11,273 nt of DNA, taken from the NCBI GenBank assembly GCA_030039095.1, contig JASHQP010000513.1, positions 1-11,273 on the forward strand, read 5' to 3'. The notes under the pieces are model-generated. The model saw only the letters and a program-made list of their open reading frames with translations. It did no database searches and was not told the origin of the DNA. The stretch is from Streptosporangiaceae bacterium. Its GTDB lineage: Bacteria; Actinomycetota; Actinomycetes; Streptosporangiales; Streptosporangiaceae. The position numbers and the translations under genes were made by a program. This document shows positions 1 through 5,746 of the stretch, piece by piece (positions within the stretch are counted from its first letter, which is position 1; each line of letters begins with the position of its first letter).

Positions 1-9
1 CCTTAGGCC

Positions 10-501
10 ATGAAGCAGTCCCGGGCTAACGGCCGGTCGGCGGCGGTCGCTGACCGCGATGGCGTCGAACAGGTTCTGGCCCGGATGCGCGAGGCAGGCG
101 GGCGGGCCACACCGGCGCGTCGGCTCCTGCTACAGGTGCTGTTCAGCGAGGGCAGCCACCGCAGCGCCGAGGAACTGGCCGCCGCTGTGCAGGCCCAGGC
201 GCCGGACGTCAACATCAGCACGATCTACCGCAACCTCGACGAGCTCGTCCGGCTCGGCGTGGTGGACCGCACCTACCTTGGCGGCGGCCCGGCCTCCTAC
301 CACCTCGCCTCGGCCGCGCACGGCCACATCTTCTGCGAGCACTGCGGCGCCATGACCGAAGTGCCCGACGAACTGTTCGCCGACCTGGCCGACGTCGTGG
401 CCGCGCGCTACGGTTTCGCCATCGCGCCCCACCGGTTCGCCGTAACCGGCCTGTGCGCCGACTGCCAGAAGCCCGGGGCTGTGAGCGGCCAGCTGGGCTG
501 A
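10..501 (+). CDS. nur: Fur-family metalloregulator, probable nickel-responsive repressor Nur
   Basis: A 163-residue Fur-family DNA-binding repressor. It has an N-terminal winged helix (about residues 18-95, with the recognition segment around NISTIYRNLDELVRLGVV at 68-85) and a C-terminal dimerisation and metal domain. Two CxxC pairs (C109/C112 and C149/C152) form the usual structural zinc site. Candidate sensory ligands are H50, H98, H104, H106 and H141. H98 lies six residues before H104, where Zur proteins carry a Cys (from memory), so Zur is less likely. The nickel assignment rests mainly on context: the convergent neighbour is a NiCoT permease, and Nur-box-like sites precede that gene and the ABC pair. 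An in-frame TAG at 4-6 makes ATG 10 the earliest start; no clear Shine-Dalgarno is visible in the nine bases available. Only 18 bases separate its stop from the neighbour's stop. Fur-family membership is near certain; nickel specificity is inference, with Mur or Fur-like alternatives. Confidence 0.85.
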   Translation: MKQSRANGRSAAVADRDGVEQVLARMREAGGRATPARRLLLQVLFSEGSHRSAEELAAAVQAQAPDVNISTIYRNLDELVRLGVVDRTYLGGGPASYHLASAAHGHIFCEHCGAMTEVPDELFADLADVVAARYGFAIAPHRFAVTGLCADCQKPGAVSGQLG

Positions 502-519
502 CCGCGGTGCCACGCGACG

Positions 520-1638
520 TCAGTCGAGGGCGTTCGTGTCGGCCTTCGCCACGGCGAGGTCCCATTTCTGCTCGATCTTGCCGAAGCGCCAGACCGACAG
601 CGCCACGGCCCAGGTAAGGACGAACACGCCGACGATGACGAAGCCAGCGGTGTTGATGTTGAAGTCGGCCATGAAGGCCCAGAACCCGCCGGACAGGCCG
701 TATTCCTGGCCGATGAGGCCGAGGATCTCGATGGTGCCGATGAACACCGCGACGAACACCGACAGGCCGGTGATCGTCAGGTTGTAGTAGACCTTGCGGA
801 TCGGCCGGGCGAAGGCCCAGTCGTAGGCGAAGTTCATGAAGCAGCCATCCGCGGTGTCGAACAGGCACATGCCGGCGGCGAACAGGATGGGCAGCGACAA
901 GATCGCGTAGAACGGCAGGCCGGACACCACCGCGGTGCCGGCCAGGACCAGCAGCGCGACCTCGGTGGCGGTGTCGAAACCCAGGCCGAAGAGGACCCCG
1001 ACCGGGTACATCTTCCACGGCGTGTCGATCCGCCGGGCGTACCCGCCGAAGATGCGGTTCATCAGGCCTCGGCTGTCGAGCTGGCGCTCCAGCTCCTTGT
1101 CGTCATACGTCCCGCGGCGCATCTCCAGGAACACCTTGGCGATGGAGATCAGCACCACCAGGTTCAGCAGCGCGATCAGGTACAGGAACGTCCCTGACAC
1201 CGCGGTGCCGATGATGCCGGTGATGTTGTGCAGCCCCGAGCCGTCGTTCTTGACCTGCTGGTCCAGGGCACGGATGCCGAAGTTCAGCAGCAGCGCCATG
1301 ACGAACACGATCGTGGAGTGGCCCAGGGAGAAGAAGAACCCGACCGACAGCGGCCGCTTGCCGTCCTGGACCAGCTTGCGGGTGGTGTTGTCGATCGCCG
1401 CGATGTGGTCGGCGTCGAACGCGTGGCGCATGCCCAGGGTGTAGGCGAGGATCCCGGTGCCGAACCCGAAGATCTCGGTGTTCGTGATGTGGTAGCGCCC
1501 CCCGACCGCGGCGGCCAGCATGACCCAGCCCAGCACGTTCAGCCCGATGATCACCGCCACCATAGTGCCTGCTCTGGCCCATTCAGCCGGGCTCAGCCCG
1601 TTGCGCAGCCGGGTCAGCCGAGCGGTCACAGCGGTCAT
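520..1638 (-). CDS. NiCoT-family nickel/cobalt permease (HoxN/NixA type)
   Basis: A 372-residue integral membrane transporter that takes up Ni2+ (possibly Co2+) with high affinity. The family signature HX4DH is present as RHAFDADHIAAID (H72, D77, H78) in the second membrane segment. The other conserved motifs follow: LGHST near 105-109, GFDTATE at 220-226 and GMCLFDTADG at 256-265. About eight hydrophobic segments are visible (roughly 25-45, 60-78, 98-122, 140-171, 213-238, 243-262, 286-310, 330-353), as expected for the family. I chose ATG 1638-1636 because AGGAAGG lies 8 bases upstream. The frame stays open to a TTG at 1701, but that stretch holds the promoter and the operator. The gene lies 94 bases downstream of the ABC pair on the same strand, so it may be expressed both from its own promoter and by read-through. 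Nur-type repression is likely from the box at 1685-1701. Metal preference (Ni versus Co) cannot be decided from sequence. Confidence 0.93.
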   Translation of the reverse strand: MTAVTARLTRLRNGLSPAEWARAGTMVAVIIGLNVLGWVMLAAAVGGRYHITNTEIFGFGTGILAYTLGMRHAFDADHIAAIDNTTRKLVQDGKRPLSVGFFFSLGHSTIVFVMALLLNFGIRALDQQVKNDGSGLHNITGIIGTAVSGTFLYLIALLNLVVLISIAKVFLEMRRGTYDDKELERQLDSRGLMNRIFGGYARRIDTPWKMYPVGVLFGLGFDTATEVALLVLAGTAVVSGLPFYAILSLPILFAAGMCLFDTADGCFMNFAYDWAFARPIRKVYYNLTITGLSVFVAVFIGTIEILGLIGQEYGLSGGFWAFMADFNINTAGFVIVGVFVLTWAVALSVWRFGKIEQKWDLAVAKADTNALD

Positions 1639-1646
1639 CAAGCACA

Positions 1647-1653
1647 CCTTCCT
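1647..1653 (-). promoter_or_regulatory. Ribosome binding site deciding the permease start
   Basis: AGGAAGG on the minus strand, 8 bases before ATG 1638. It fixes the start of the NiCoT permease and excludes the longer open frame to 1701. Confidence 0.8.
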
Positions 1654-1672
1654 GTACAGAGTGGTCAGGAAG

Positions 1673-1701
1673 AGTGTAAAGAGACTGCAAAGAGGTTGCA
1701 A
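1673..1701 (-). promoter_or_regulatory. Predicted sigma70-type promoter of the NiCoT permease
   Basis: On the minus strand, TTGCAA (1701-1696) as -35, a 17-base spacer and TACACT (1678-1673) as -10; each hexamer matches consensus at 4 of 6. Transcription would begin near 1666, giving a leader of about 28 bases that contains the AGGAAGG ribosome site. The -35 and spacer coincide with the Nur-like box, the classical position for repression. The individual hexamers are modest; the arrangement is what persuades. Confidence 0.55.
1685..1701. promoter_or_regulatory. Nur-box-like operator upstream of the NiCoT permease
   Basis: Minus-strand reading TTGCAA-CCTCT-TTGCAG, an inverted repeat with the exact 5-base spacer of the Streptomyces coelicolor Nur box (tTGCaa-N5-ttGCAA, from memory). 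It matches 11 of 12 specified positions. It lies 47-63 bases upstream of the permease start and overlaps the predicted -35. The adjacent nur-like gene supplies the likely ligand. Binding is inferred. Confidence 0.7.
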
Positions 1702-1724
1702 TAACTCTGTATCGGCAATTGCAA
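1696..1724. repeat. Inverted repeat TTGCAAT/ATTGCAA adding a third Nur half-site
   Basis: TTGCAAT at 1696-1702 and ATTGCAA at 1718-1724 are perfect 7-base inverted copies around a 15-base centre. As direct copies, TTGCAA at 1696 and at 1719 are 23 bases apart, roughly two helical turns. GCAATTGC at 1715-1722 is itself an 8-base palindrome. This may be an accessory half-site for cooperative binding of the regulator, but the spacing is not the standard N5, so function is uncertain. Confidence 0.4.
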
Positions 1725-1732
1725 GCTGATGG

Positions 1733-3559
1733 CTAGCTGGGTGGTGGCGCTTGCCGGATGAGCCTGGCCAGCGCGCCGTCTTCGCAAATGAGCTGGTCGT
1801 AGGTCCCGGTCTCGGCGACCCTGCCGCCGTCGAGCACGATGAGCCGGTCGGCCAGGCGCATCGTCGACGGGCGATGGGCGATCACGATCGTGGTGATGCC
1901 GGCCGCCACCCGGCGCAGGGCCCGGTGCAGGTCGCGTTCGGCCTCGGCGTCAAGGTTGCTGACGGCCTCGTCCAGGACCAGGATCGGCGCCCCGCGGAGC
2001 AGCGCCCGGGCGATCGCGATGCGCTGGCGCTGCCCGCCCGAGAGGCTGGTGCCGCGCTCGCCCACGAGGGTGTCCCAGCCGTCGGGCAGCGCAGCGATGA
2101 ACGGGGTGACGCCGGCGTCGGCGGCGACCCGCTCGATGTCCTCGTCCGCGGCCTGCGGCCGGGCGATCCGGATGTTATCCCGGACGCTGGCGTGGAACAG
2201 GTGGATGTCCTGCGGCACCACGGCGATCTGGGCCCGCAGGTCGTCCTGGCGGAAGTCGCGCACGTCGATCCCGCCGACGAGCACCGTTCCGCCGCTGGTG
2301 TCCCACAGCCGCAGCATCAAGCTGACGCAGGTCGTCTTGCCAGCGCCGGAATGCCCGACGAGCGCAACGGTGCTTCCCGGCTCGATGCCGAAGCTGACCT
2401 CGCTCAGCGCGGGCGCCAGCCCTGGCCGGTAGGCGAACGTGACGCCGGCGAACCTCACGCCGGCCGCGGCCAGGACCGGTGACGGCCCACTGGCCGTGTC
2501 GGTCACCGTGGGCCGTTCCCGCAGCAGGGCGCTGATGCGATCGGCGGCGGCGGCGACCTGACCGATCTCCTGGATCGCCGACGACAAGGTGATGAGCGGC
2601 GCGAACGCACCCGCGGTGAGCACGAGCACGACGGGCAGCTCGGCGCGGCTGATCGCGCCGTGCAGCTCGAGCGCGGCCGCTGCGGCGAAGCTGGCGATGA
2701 CGGCGAGTGCGACCAGGGCGTCGGTGGCGGCTTGCTCGATCCCAGCCCGGCGGCCGTGGGCGACGCTGGCGCGAAGAATGCTGCGGTGCTGGCGGGCGAT
2801 CCGGCCGATGGACAGATCCTGGGCCCCCGCGGCGAGGATTTCGCTGGTGCCCTGCACGGTGTCCACCACGCCGGCGCCGAGGTCGCCGAGCTCCTCGCGC
2901 AGCCGCTGGCCCTGCACGCGGGCCCGGTCGAGAAGCCACGACGGCACCGACCAGACCAGGACCACGAACGGCAGCACCACCAGCATGAGCAGCGGATGGA
3001 TGATCCCCAGGGCGATCAGCGCGAGCGCCGGGATGGCCAGAGCAGCGACCACGGGCGGGGCGACGTGCGAGGTGAAGATCTCCAGCAACTCGACGTCGGC
3101 GACGCTGGCGCGGGCCACGTCGCCGCTGCGGCGCTGCATCAAGTAGGCCGGTGCGAGCTCGCCGAACCGCCGGTAGAGGACCAGGCGCAGGTCGTGCAGG
3201 ATCCGGAACGACATGGCGTGCGTGACGTACATGTCCAGGTAGCCGAGCACGCCCAGCGGCACGACGATGGCCACGATCAGCCAGATCAGCGGAACGAGCT
3301 GTGCCGTGCTGGCACCCGAGATGGCCCTGCCGACGATGATCGCGCCGACGACCGCGGCGGCGATGGTGGCGGCGTGGATGAGCACGTGCACGACGGTCGC
3401 GGCCGTAACCCACCACCGATACGGCCGCAGCAGGGCGGCGACCGGCCGAAGGCTGCGGATGAGGTGACCGGCGGCGCCCCAGCGATGCCGGCCCGCCGCC
3501 GGGGACACGGGCCCCGGGCCGGGCGCCTCGGCAGGCACGGGCGCAACGGCGCCGGTCAC
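1733..3559 (-). CDS. ABC transporter half-unit B, fused permease and ATPase (type IV / CydDC-like fold)
   Basis: A 608-residue half-transporter with an N-terminal tail rich in Pro and Ala (1-35), a six-helix membrane domain (about 45-330) and a C-terminal ATPase. The ATPase has Walker [10 protein letters not shown] (402-410), Q-loop Q450, signature LSGGQ (506-510), Walker B ILVLDE (526-531) and switch H562. All catalytic residues are intact. It starts at GTG 3559, overlapping the stop of the upstream ABC gene by 4 bases (GTGA), so the two are translationally coupled and very probably form a heterodimer. The membrane domain ([29 protein letters not shown]) resembles CydC-like and other multidrug-type subunits. 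Such folds usually export, but IrtAB and YbtPQ show that exporter-fold heterodimers can import metal chelates. The neighbouring nickel genes and the shared Nur-like box hint at a metal-linked role. The substrate is unknown. Confidence 0.9.
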   Translation of the reverse strand: MTGAVAPVPAEAPGPGPVSPAAGRHRWGAAGHLIRSLRPVAALLRPYRWWVTAATVVHVLIHAATIAAAVVGAIIVGRAISGASTAQLVPLIWLIVAIVVPLGVLGYLDMYVTHAMSFRILHDLRLVLYRRFGELAPAYLMQRRSGDVARASVADVELLEIFTSHVAPPVVAALAIPALALIALGIIHPLLMLVVLPFVVLVWSVPSWLLDRARVQGQRLREELGDLGAGVVDTVQGTSEILAAGAQDLSIGRIARQHRSILRASVAHGRRAGIEQAATDALVALAVIASFAAAAALELHGAISRAELPVVLVLTAGAFAPLITLSSAIQEIGQVAAAADRISALLRERPTVTDTASGPSPVLAAAGVRFAGVTFAYRPGLAPALSEVSFGIEPGSTVALVGHSGAGKTTCVSLMLRLWDTSGGTVLVGGIDVRDFRQDDLRAQIAVVPQDIHLFHASVRDNIRIARPQAADEDIERVAADAGVTPFIAALPDGWDTLVGERGTSLSGGQRQRIAIARALLRGAPILVLDEAVSNLDAEAERDLHRALRRVAAGITTIVIAHRPSTMRLADRLIVLDGGRVAETGTYDQLICEDGALARLIRQAPPPS

Positions 3560-5340
3560 GGCGTGGCCTGCGCGGCGACGAGCCGGGCATAGCGGCCCTG
3601 CTGGCGGATCAGCTGCTGGTGGCTGCCGATCTCGGCGATCCTGCCGTGGTCGAGCACCAGTATCTGGTCCGCGTCGCGGACGGTGGATAGCCGGTGCGCG
3701 ATCAGCAGCGTGGTACGGCCCCGGCGCAACGGCTCCAGCGCGGCCAGGATCGACGCCTCGGCGGCCACGTCCACGTTCGAGGTGGCCTCGTCGAGGATGA
3801 GGATCGGCGCGTCCTTCAGCAGTGCCCGGGCGATCGCGATGCGCTGGCGCTGCCCGCCCGACAGCCGCAGCCCGCGTTCACCGACCACGGTGCCCAGCCC
3901 GTCCGGGAGCGCGTCCACGAAACTGGCGGCGCCGGCCGCGGCCAGCGCCGCGTGCAGCCGGGCGTCGTCGGCGTCGGGGCTGGCGATGGCCAGGTTGTCA
4001 CGGATGGAGGCGTGGAACAGGAACGTGTCCTGCGGGACGACGGCCATGAGGCGCCGTGCCTCGTCAGGGTGCAGTCCTGCGATGTCGGCGCCGCCGACGC
4101 GGATATGGCCGGCCTGCGGGTCAAAGAACCGCAGCAGCAGCGCGGCGATCGTTGTCTTGCCGGCGCCGGACGCGCCGACGATCGCGAGGCTCTGGCCGGC
4201 ACCGGCGGTGAAGCTCACCGAGTCCAGCACCGTCCGGCCCGGGCGGTAGCCGAAGCTCACGTCCTCGAAGGACACCGCCGGCGCACCGCCGCTCGCGGCC
4301 GACGCGACGCCGGCCTTTGCCGCTGCGGGCGGGGTGACCTGCAAGATCGCGAACGCGCGCTCGACCTTGGACATCCCCCACACCGCGGAGTGCATCGCGT
4401 CGTGGATCTCTCGCGCGGGCCGGAAGCACTCGCCGGCCAGCAGCAGGATCAGCAGCAGCTGCTGGGTGGTGATCTGCCCGGCAGCCAGCCGGAACCCGCC
4501 TACCGCCAGGCCCGCAGCGACCCCGGCCGCCGCGGTCATCGTCATCAGCCCGGTGAAGATCCCCGACACCGAGGTCAGCCGGATGGCCGCGTCCCGGACA
4601 CGGGCCGAGCGGGCCGCCAGCTCACGGCCGCGCTCCGCGGCGACGCCGAACATCTTCAGCGTGGTCATGCCCTGCAGGTTGTCCACGAACTCCGCCGTCA
4701 GCGGCCGGTAGCTGTCAGACCAGAACTGCATCCGCGGACCGAGCGCCCGGTACTCCGCCGACGGGATGAACATCACCGCCAGGGCAAAGACGGCCACGCA
4801 TGCACCGGTCGGCGGGTCGATGACCAGGACCGTCACCACGATGGCCGCAGCTGACAGCGAGGAGGCGATCACCTTCGCCAGGAACAGCCGGAAATAGGCG
4901 TCCAGCCGCTCCACGCCGTCGACGAGCACCGCCTCCAGCTCGCCGGAGCGTTCCCGCCCGACCCAGGCCGGCCCGAGCGCGAGGATGGCCGACACCAGGC
5001 GCACCCGCAGGCTGGTTGTGATGCGGACCGATGCCCCGGCCATCGCGGCGCCCTGGACCACGATCGCCGCAGCGCGGATCAGCACCAGGCCTACCGCGCT
5101 GGCCAGCCACGGCAGCACCGCGCCCCAGTGGCCCGTCCGCAGGACGCTGCCCAGCCCGTAGGCAATCGTGACGCCCTGCCCGACCCGGGTCGCCGCGATC
5201 ACCAGGCCCAGGGCCACCGATATTGCCAGCGGCGCCCGTTCACCTGCCGCCAGCGCCAGAAGCCGCCGGTCGAAAGCGCGAGCATGCCGAGATCCCGTGG
5301 CCGGCGTCAGCCCACCCGTTGCAGCGCTCGCCTCCGTCAC
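3556..5340 (-). CDS. ABC transporter half-unit A, fused permease and ATPase (type IV / CydDC-like fold)
   Basis: The first gene of the ABC pair: 594 residues from GTG 5340. The membrane domain covers about 35-330 and carries features like CydD-type subunits (RSGELEAVLVDGVERLDAYF at 131-150; NLQGMTTLKMFG at 221-232). The ATPase has Walker A GASGAGKTT (389-397), Q437, LSGGQ (493-497), Walker B ILILDE (513-518) and H549, all consensus, so both sites of a heterodimer would be competent. The frame extends 12 codons to a TTG at 5376, but that extension runs through the operator and promoter. GTG 5340 has no Shine-Dalgarno and lies exactly where the predicted promoter would initiate, fitting leaderless translation. 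The stop overlaps the next gene's GTG. The pair is convergent with nothing and lies directly upstream of the permease on the same strand. Transported substrate unknown: export of a thiol or drug, or import of a metal chelate, are all possible. Confidence 0.88.
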   Translation of the reverse strand: MTEASAATGGLTPATGSRHARAFDRRLLALAAGERAPLAISVALGLVIAATRVGQGVTIAYGLGSVLRTGHWGAVLPWLASAVGLVLIRAAAIVVQGAAMAGASVRITTSLRVRLVSAILALGPAWVGRERSGELEAVLVDGVERLDAYFRLFLAKVIASSLSAAAIVVTVLVIDPPTGACVAVFALAVMFIPSAEYRALGPRMQFWSDSYRPLTAEFVDNLQGMTTLKMFGVAAERGRELAARSARVRDAAIRLTSVSGIFTGLMTMTAAAGVAAGLAVGGFRLAAGQITTQQLLLILLLAGECFRPAREIHDAMHSAVWGMSKVERAFAILQVTPPAAAKAGVASAASGGAPAVSFEDVSFGYRPGRTVLDSVSFTAGAGQSLAIVGASGAGKTTIAALLLRFFDPQAGHIRVGGADIAGLHPDEARRLMAVVPQDTFLFHASIRDNLAIASPDADDARLHAALAAAGAASFVDALPDGLGTVVGERGLRLSGGQRQRIAIARALLKDAPILILDEATSNVDVAAEASILAALEPLRRGRTTLLIAHRLSTVRDADQILVLDHGRIAEIGSHQQLIRQQGRYARLVAAQATP

Positions 5341-5346
5341 GCTCGC

Positions 5347-5376
5347 ACCGTAAACGCATTCGGCACGCAGATGCAA
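5347..5376 (-). promoter_or_regulatory. Predicted promoter of the ABC pair, consistent with a leaderless mRNA
   Basis: Minus strand: TTGCAT (5376-5371) as -35, an 18-base spacer and TACGGT (5352-5347) as -10, keeping the TA...T core. Six bases then precede GTG 5340, so initiation would fall on or beside the start codon. No ribosome site precedes that GTG, as expected for a leaderless transcript, a common arrangement in actinobacteria. The hexamers alone are weak evidence; the agreement with start codon and operator raises confidence. Confidence 0.45.
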
Positions 5377-5387
5377 CTAAATTGCGA
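5371..5387. promoter_or_regulatory. Second Nur-box-like operator, upstream of the ABC pair
   Basis: Plus-strand reading ATGCAA-CTAAA-TTGCGA: an inverted repeat with the same 5-base spacer as the Nur box, matching 10 of 12 specified positions. It lies 31-47 bases upstream of the ABC GTG start and overlaps the predicted -35, mirroring the permease site at 1685-1701. Two near-consensus sites flanking one transport cluster next to a nur-like gene are unlikely to be accidental in DNA this GC-rich, but no scan of background frequency has been done. Confidence 0.55.
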
Positions 5388-5644
5388 GAACTTCACTGCC
5401 TTCCGGGAGGGGCCCCAAACAATCAGCCCATCGCTTGCCCCGGGCCAGGTGGCTGCCGACCGACGCTTCCTGTCGCACGGGCGGGCTCGCCGGGCGCCGC
5501 GGCGCTGATCGCCGCAAGCGCCGCCGTGATCACCGAGACCACCTGACCTGACGTGGCATCCGGGGCGTTCCGGTAGCTACCCGGGAACGGGGCAATCTTG
5601 ACCCGCCTGCCCTGGCATCACTGGATCAGTCCAGGCATGTTTCG
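5388..5644. other. Non-coding spacer between the divergent blocks
   Basis: No gene is supported here. On the minus strand a frame is open between a TGA near 5614 and a TGA at 5423-5425, with a short alanine-rich stretch (VVSVITAALAAISAAAPGEPA). It has no credible start or ribosome site and its end is low-complexity, so it is at most a decayed gene remnant. The segment also holds the inverted repeat at 5566-5589, a palindrome CTGGATCAGTCCAG at 5621-5634 and a stray TTGACC at 5598-5603 without a matching -10. Confidence 0.5.
5566..5589. repeat. Inverted repeat CGTTCC...GGAACG around a 10-base palindrome
   Basis: CGTTCC (5566-5571) and GGAACG (5584-5589) are perfect 6-base arms. Between them lies the perfect palindrome GGTAGCTACC (5572-5581) and a 2-base asymmetry. 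No T-run follows on either strand, so an intrinsic terminator is unlikely. An operator or a structural element is possible. Confidence 0.4.
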
Positions 5645-5672
5645 TTGACCGGCCTGCACAAACCAGGATAAT
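5645..5672 (+). promoter_or_regulatory. Predicted sigma70-type promoter of the catabolic operon
   Basis: TTGACC (5645-5650), a 16-base spacer and GATAAT (5667-5672); each hexamer matches consensus at 5 of 6. This is the best promoter in the window and sits in an AT-rich island in otherwise GC-rich DNA. Transcription would start near 5679, leaving about 41 bases before the leader ORF at 5720. Confidence 0.65.
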
Positions 5673-5681
5673 GTTTATTAT
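5668..5681. promoter_or_regulatory. AT-rich palindrome over the -10 and start site, candidate operator
   Basis: ATAAT-GTTT-ATTAT is a perfect 5-base inverted repeat with a 4-base centre, covering the -10 and the predicted transcription start. This is the usual place for a TetR- or GntR-type repressor of a catabolic operon. No such regulator is encoded in the window, and the motif is short, so it could also simply be AT-rich promoter sequence. Confidence 0.35.
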
Positions 5682-5719
5682 GTTAGCGCTGAGACGGATC
5701 CTGCGGTGAGGAGACGGCC

Positions 5720-5746
5720 GTGACCTGCGCAGTGACGGTCGGCTGA
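5720..5746 (+). CDS. Eight-codon leader ORF overlapping the MDR gene start
   Basis: GTG 5720 begins MTCAVTVG and ends with TGA 5744-5746, whose last base is the A of the MDR gene's ATG (TGATG). It has the best ribosome site in the neighbourhood, GAGGAG at 5708-5713, 6 bases upstream. The MDR ATG itself has only weak purine sequence before it. The arrangement suggests that ribosomes load at GTG 5720 and re-initiate at ATG 5746, coupling translation of the operon to the leader. One Cys codon is present, too little to claim cysteine-dependent attenuation. It is too short for homology support and could be chance. Confidence 0.4.
   Translation: MTCAVTVG

Noticed and set aside
502..519. Terminator between the convergent nur and permease genes
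   Set aside because: Only 18 bases with no stable hairpin or T-run; nothing supportable.
1639..1701. 21-residue N-terminal extension of the NiCoT permease
   Set aside because: It would start at a TTG without a ribosome site and covers the promoter and Nur-like box; ATG 1638 has AGGAAGG at good spacing.
2175..3590. Long overlapping open frame inside the second ABC gene, and similar long frames opposite or within other genes
   Set aside because: Arg/Pro/Ala-rich translations without domains, typical of alternate frames in very GC-rich coding DNA.
5341..5376. 12-residue N-terminal extension of the first ABC gene from a TTG
   Set aside because: It runs through the predicted promoter and operator and has no ribosome site; GTG 5340 is preferred.
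5423..5613. Minus-strand open frame with an alanine-rich segment (VITAALAAISAAAPGEPA)
   Set aside because: No credible start codon or ribosome site, a stop directly upstream and a low-complexity end; at best a decayed remnant.
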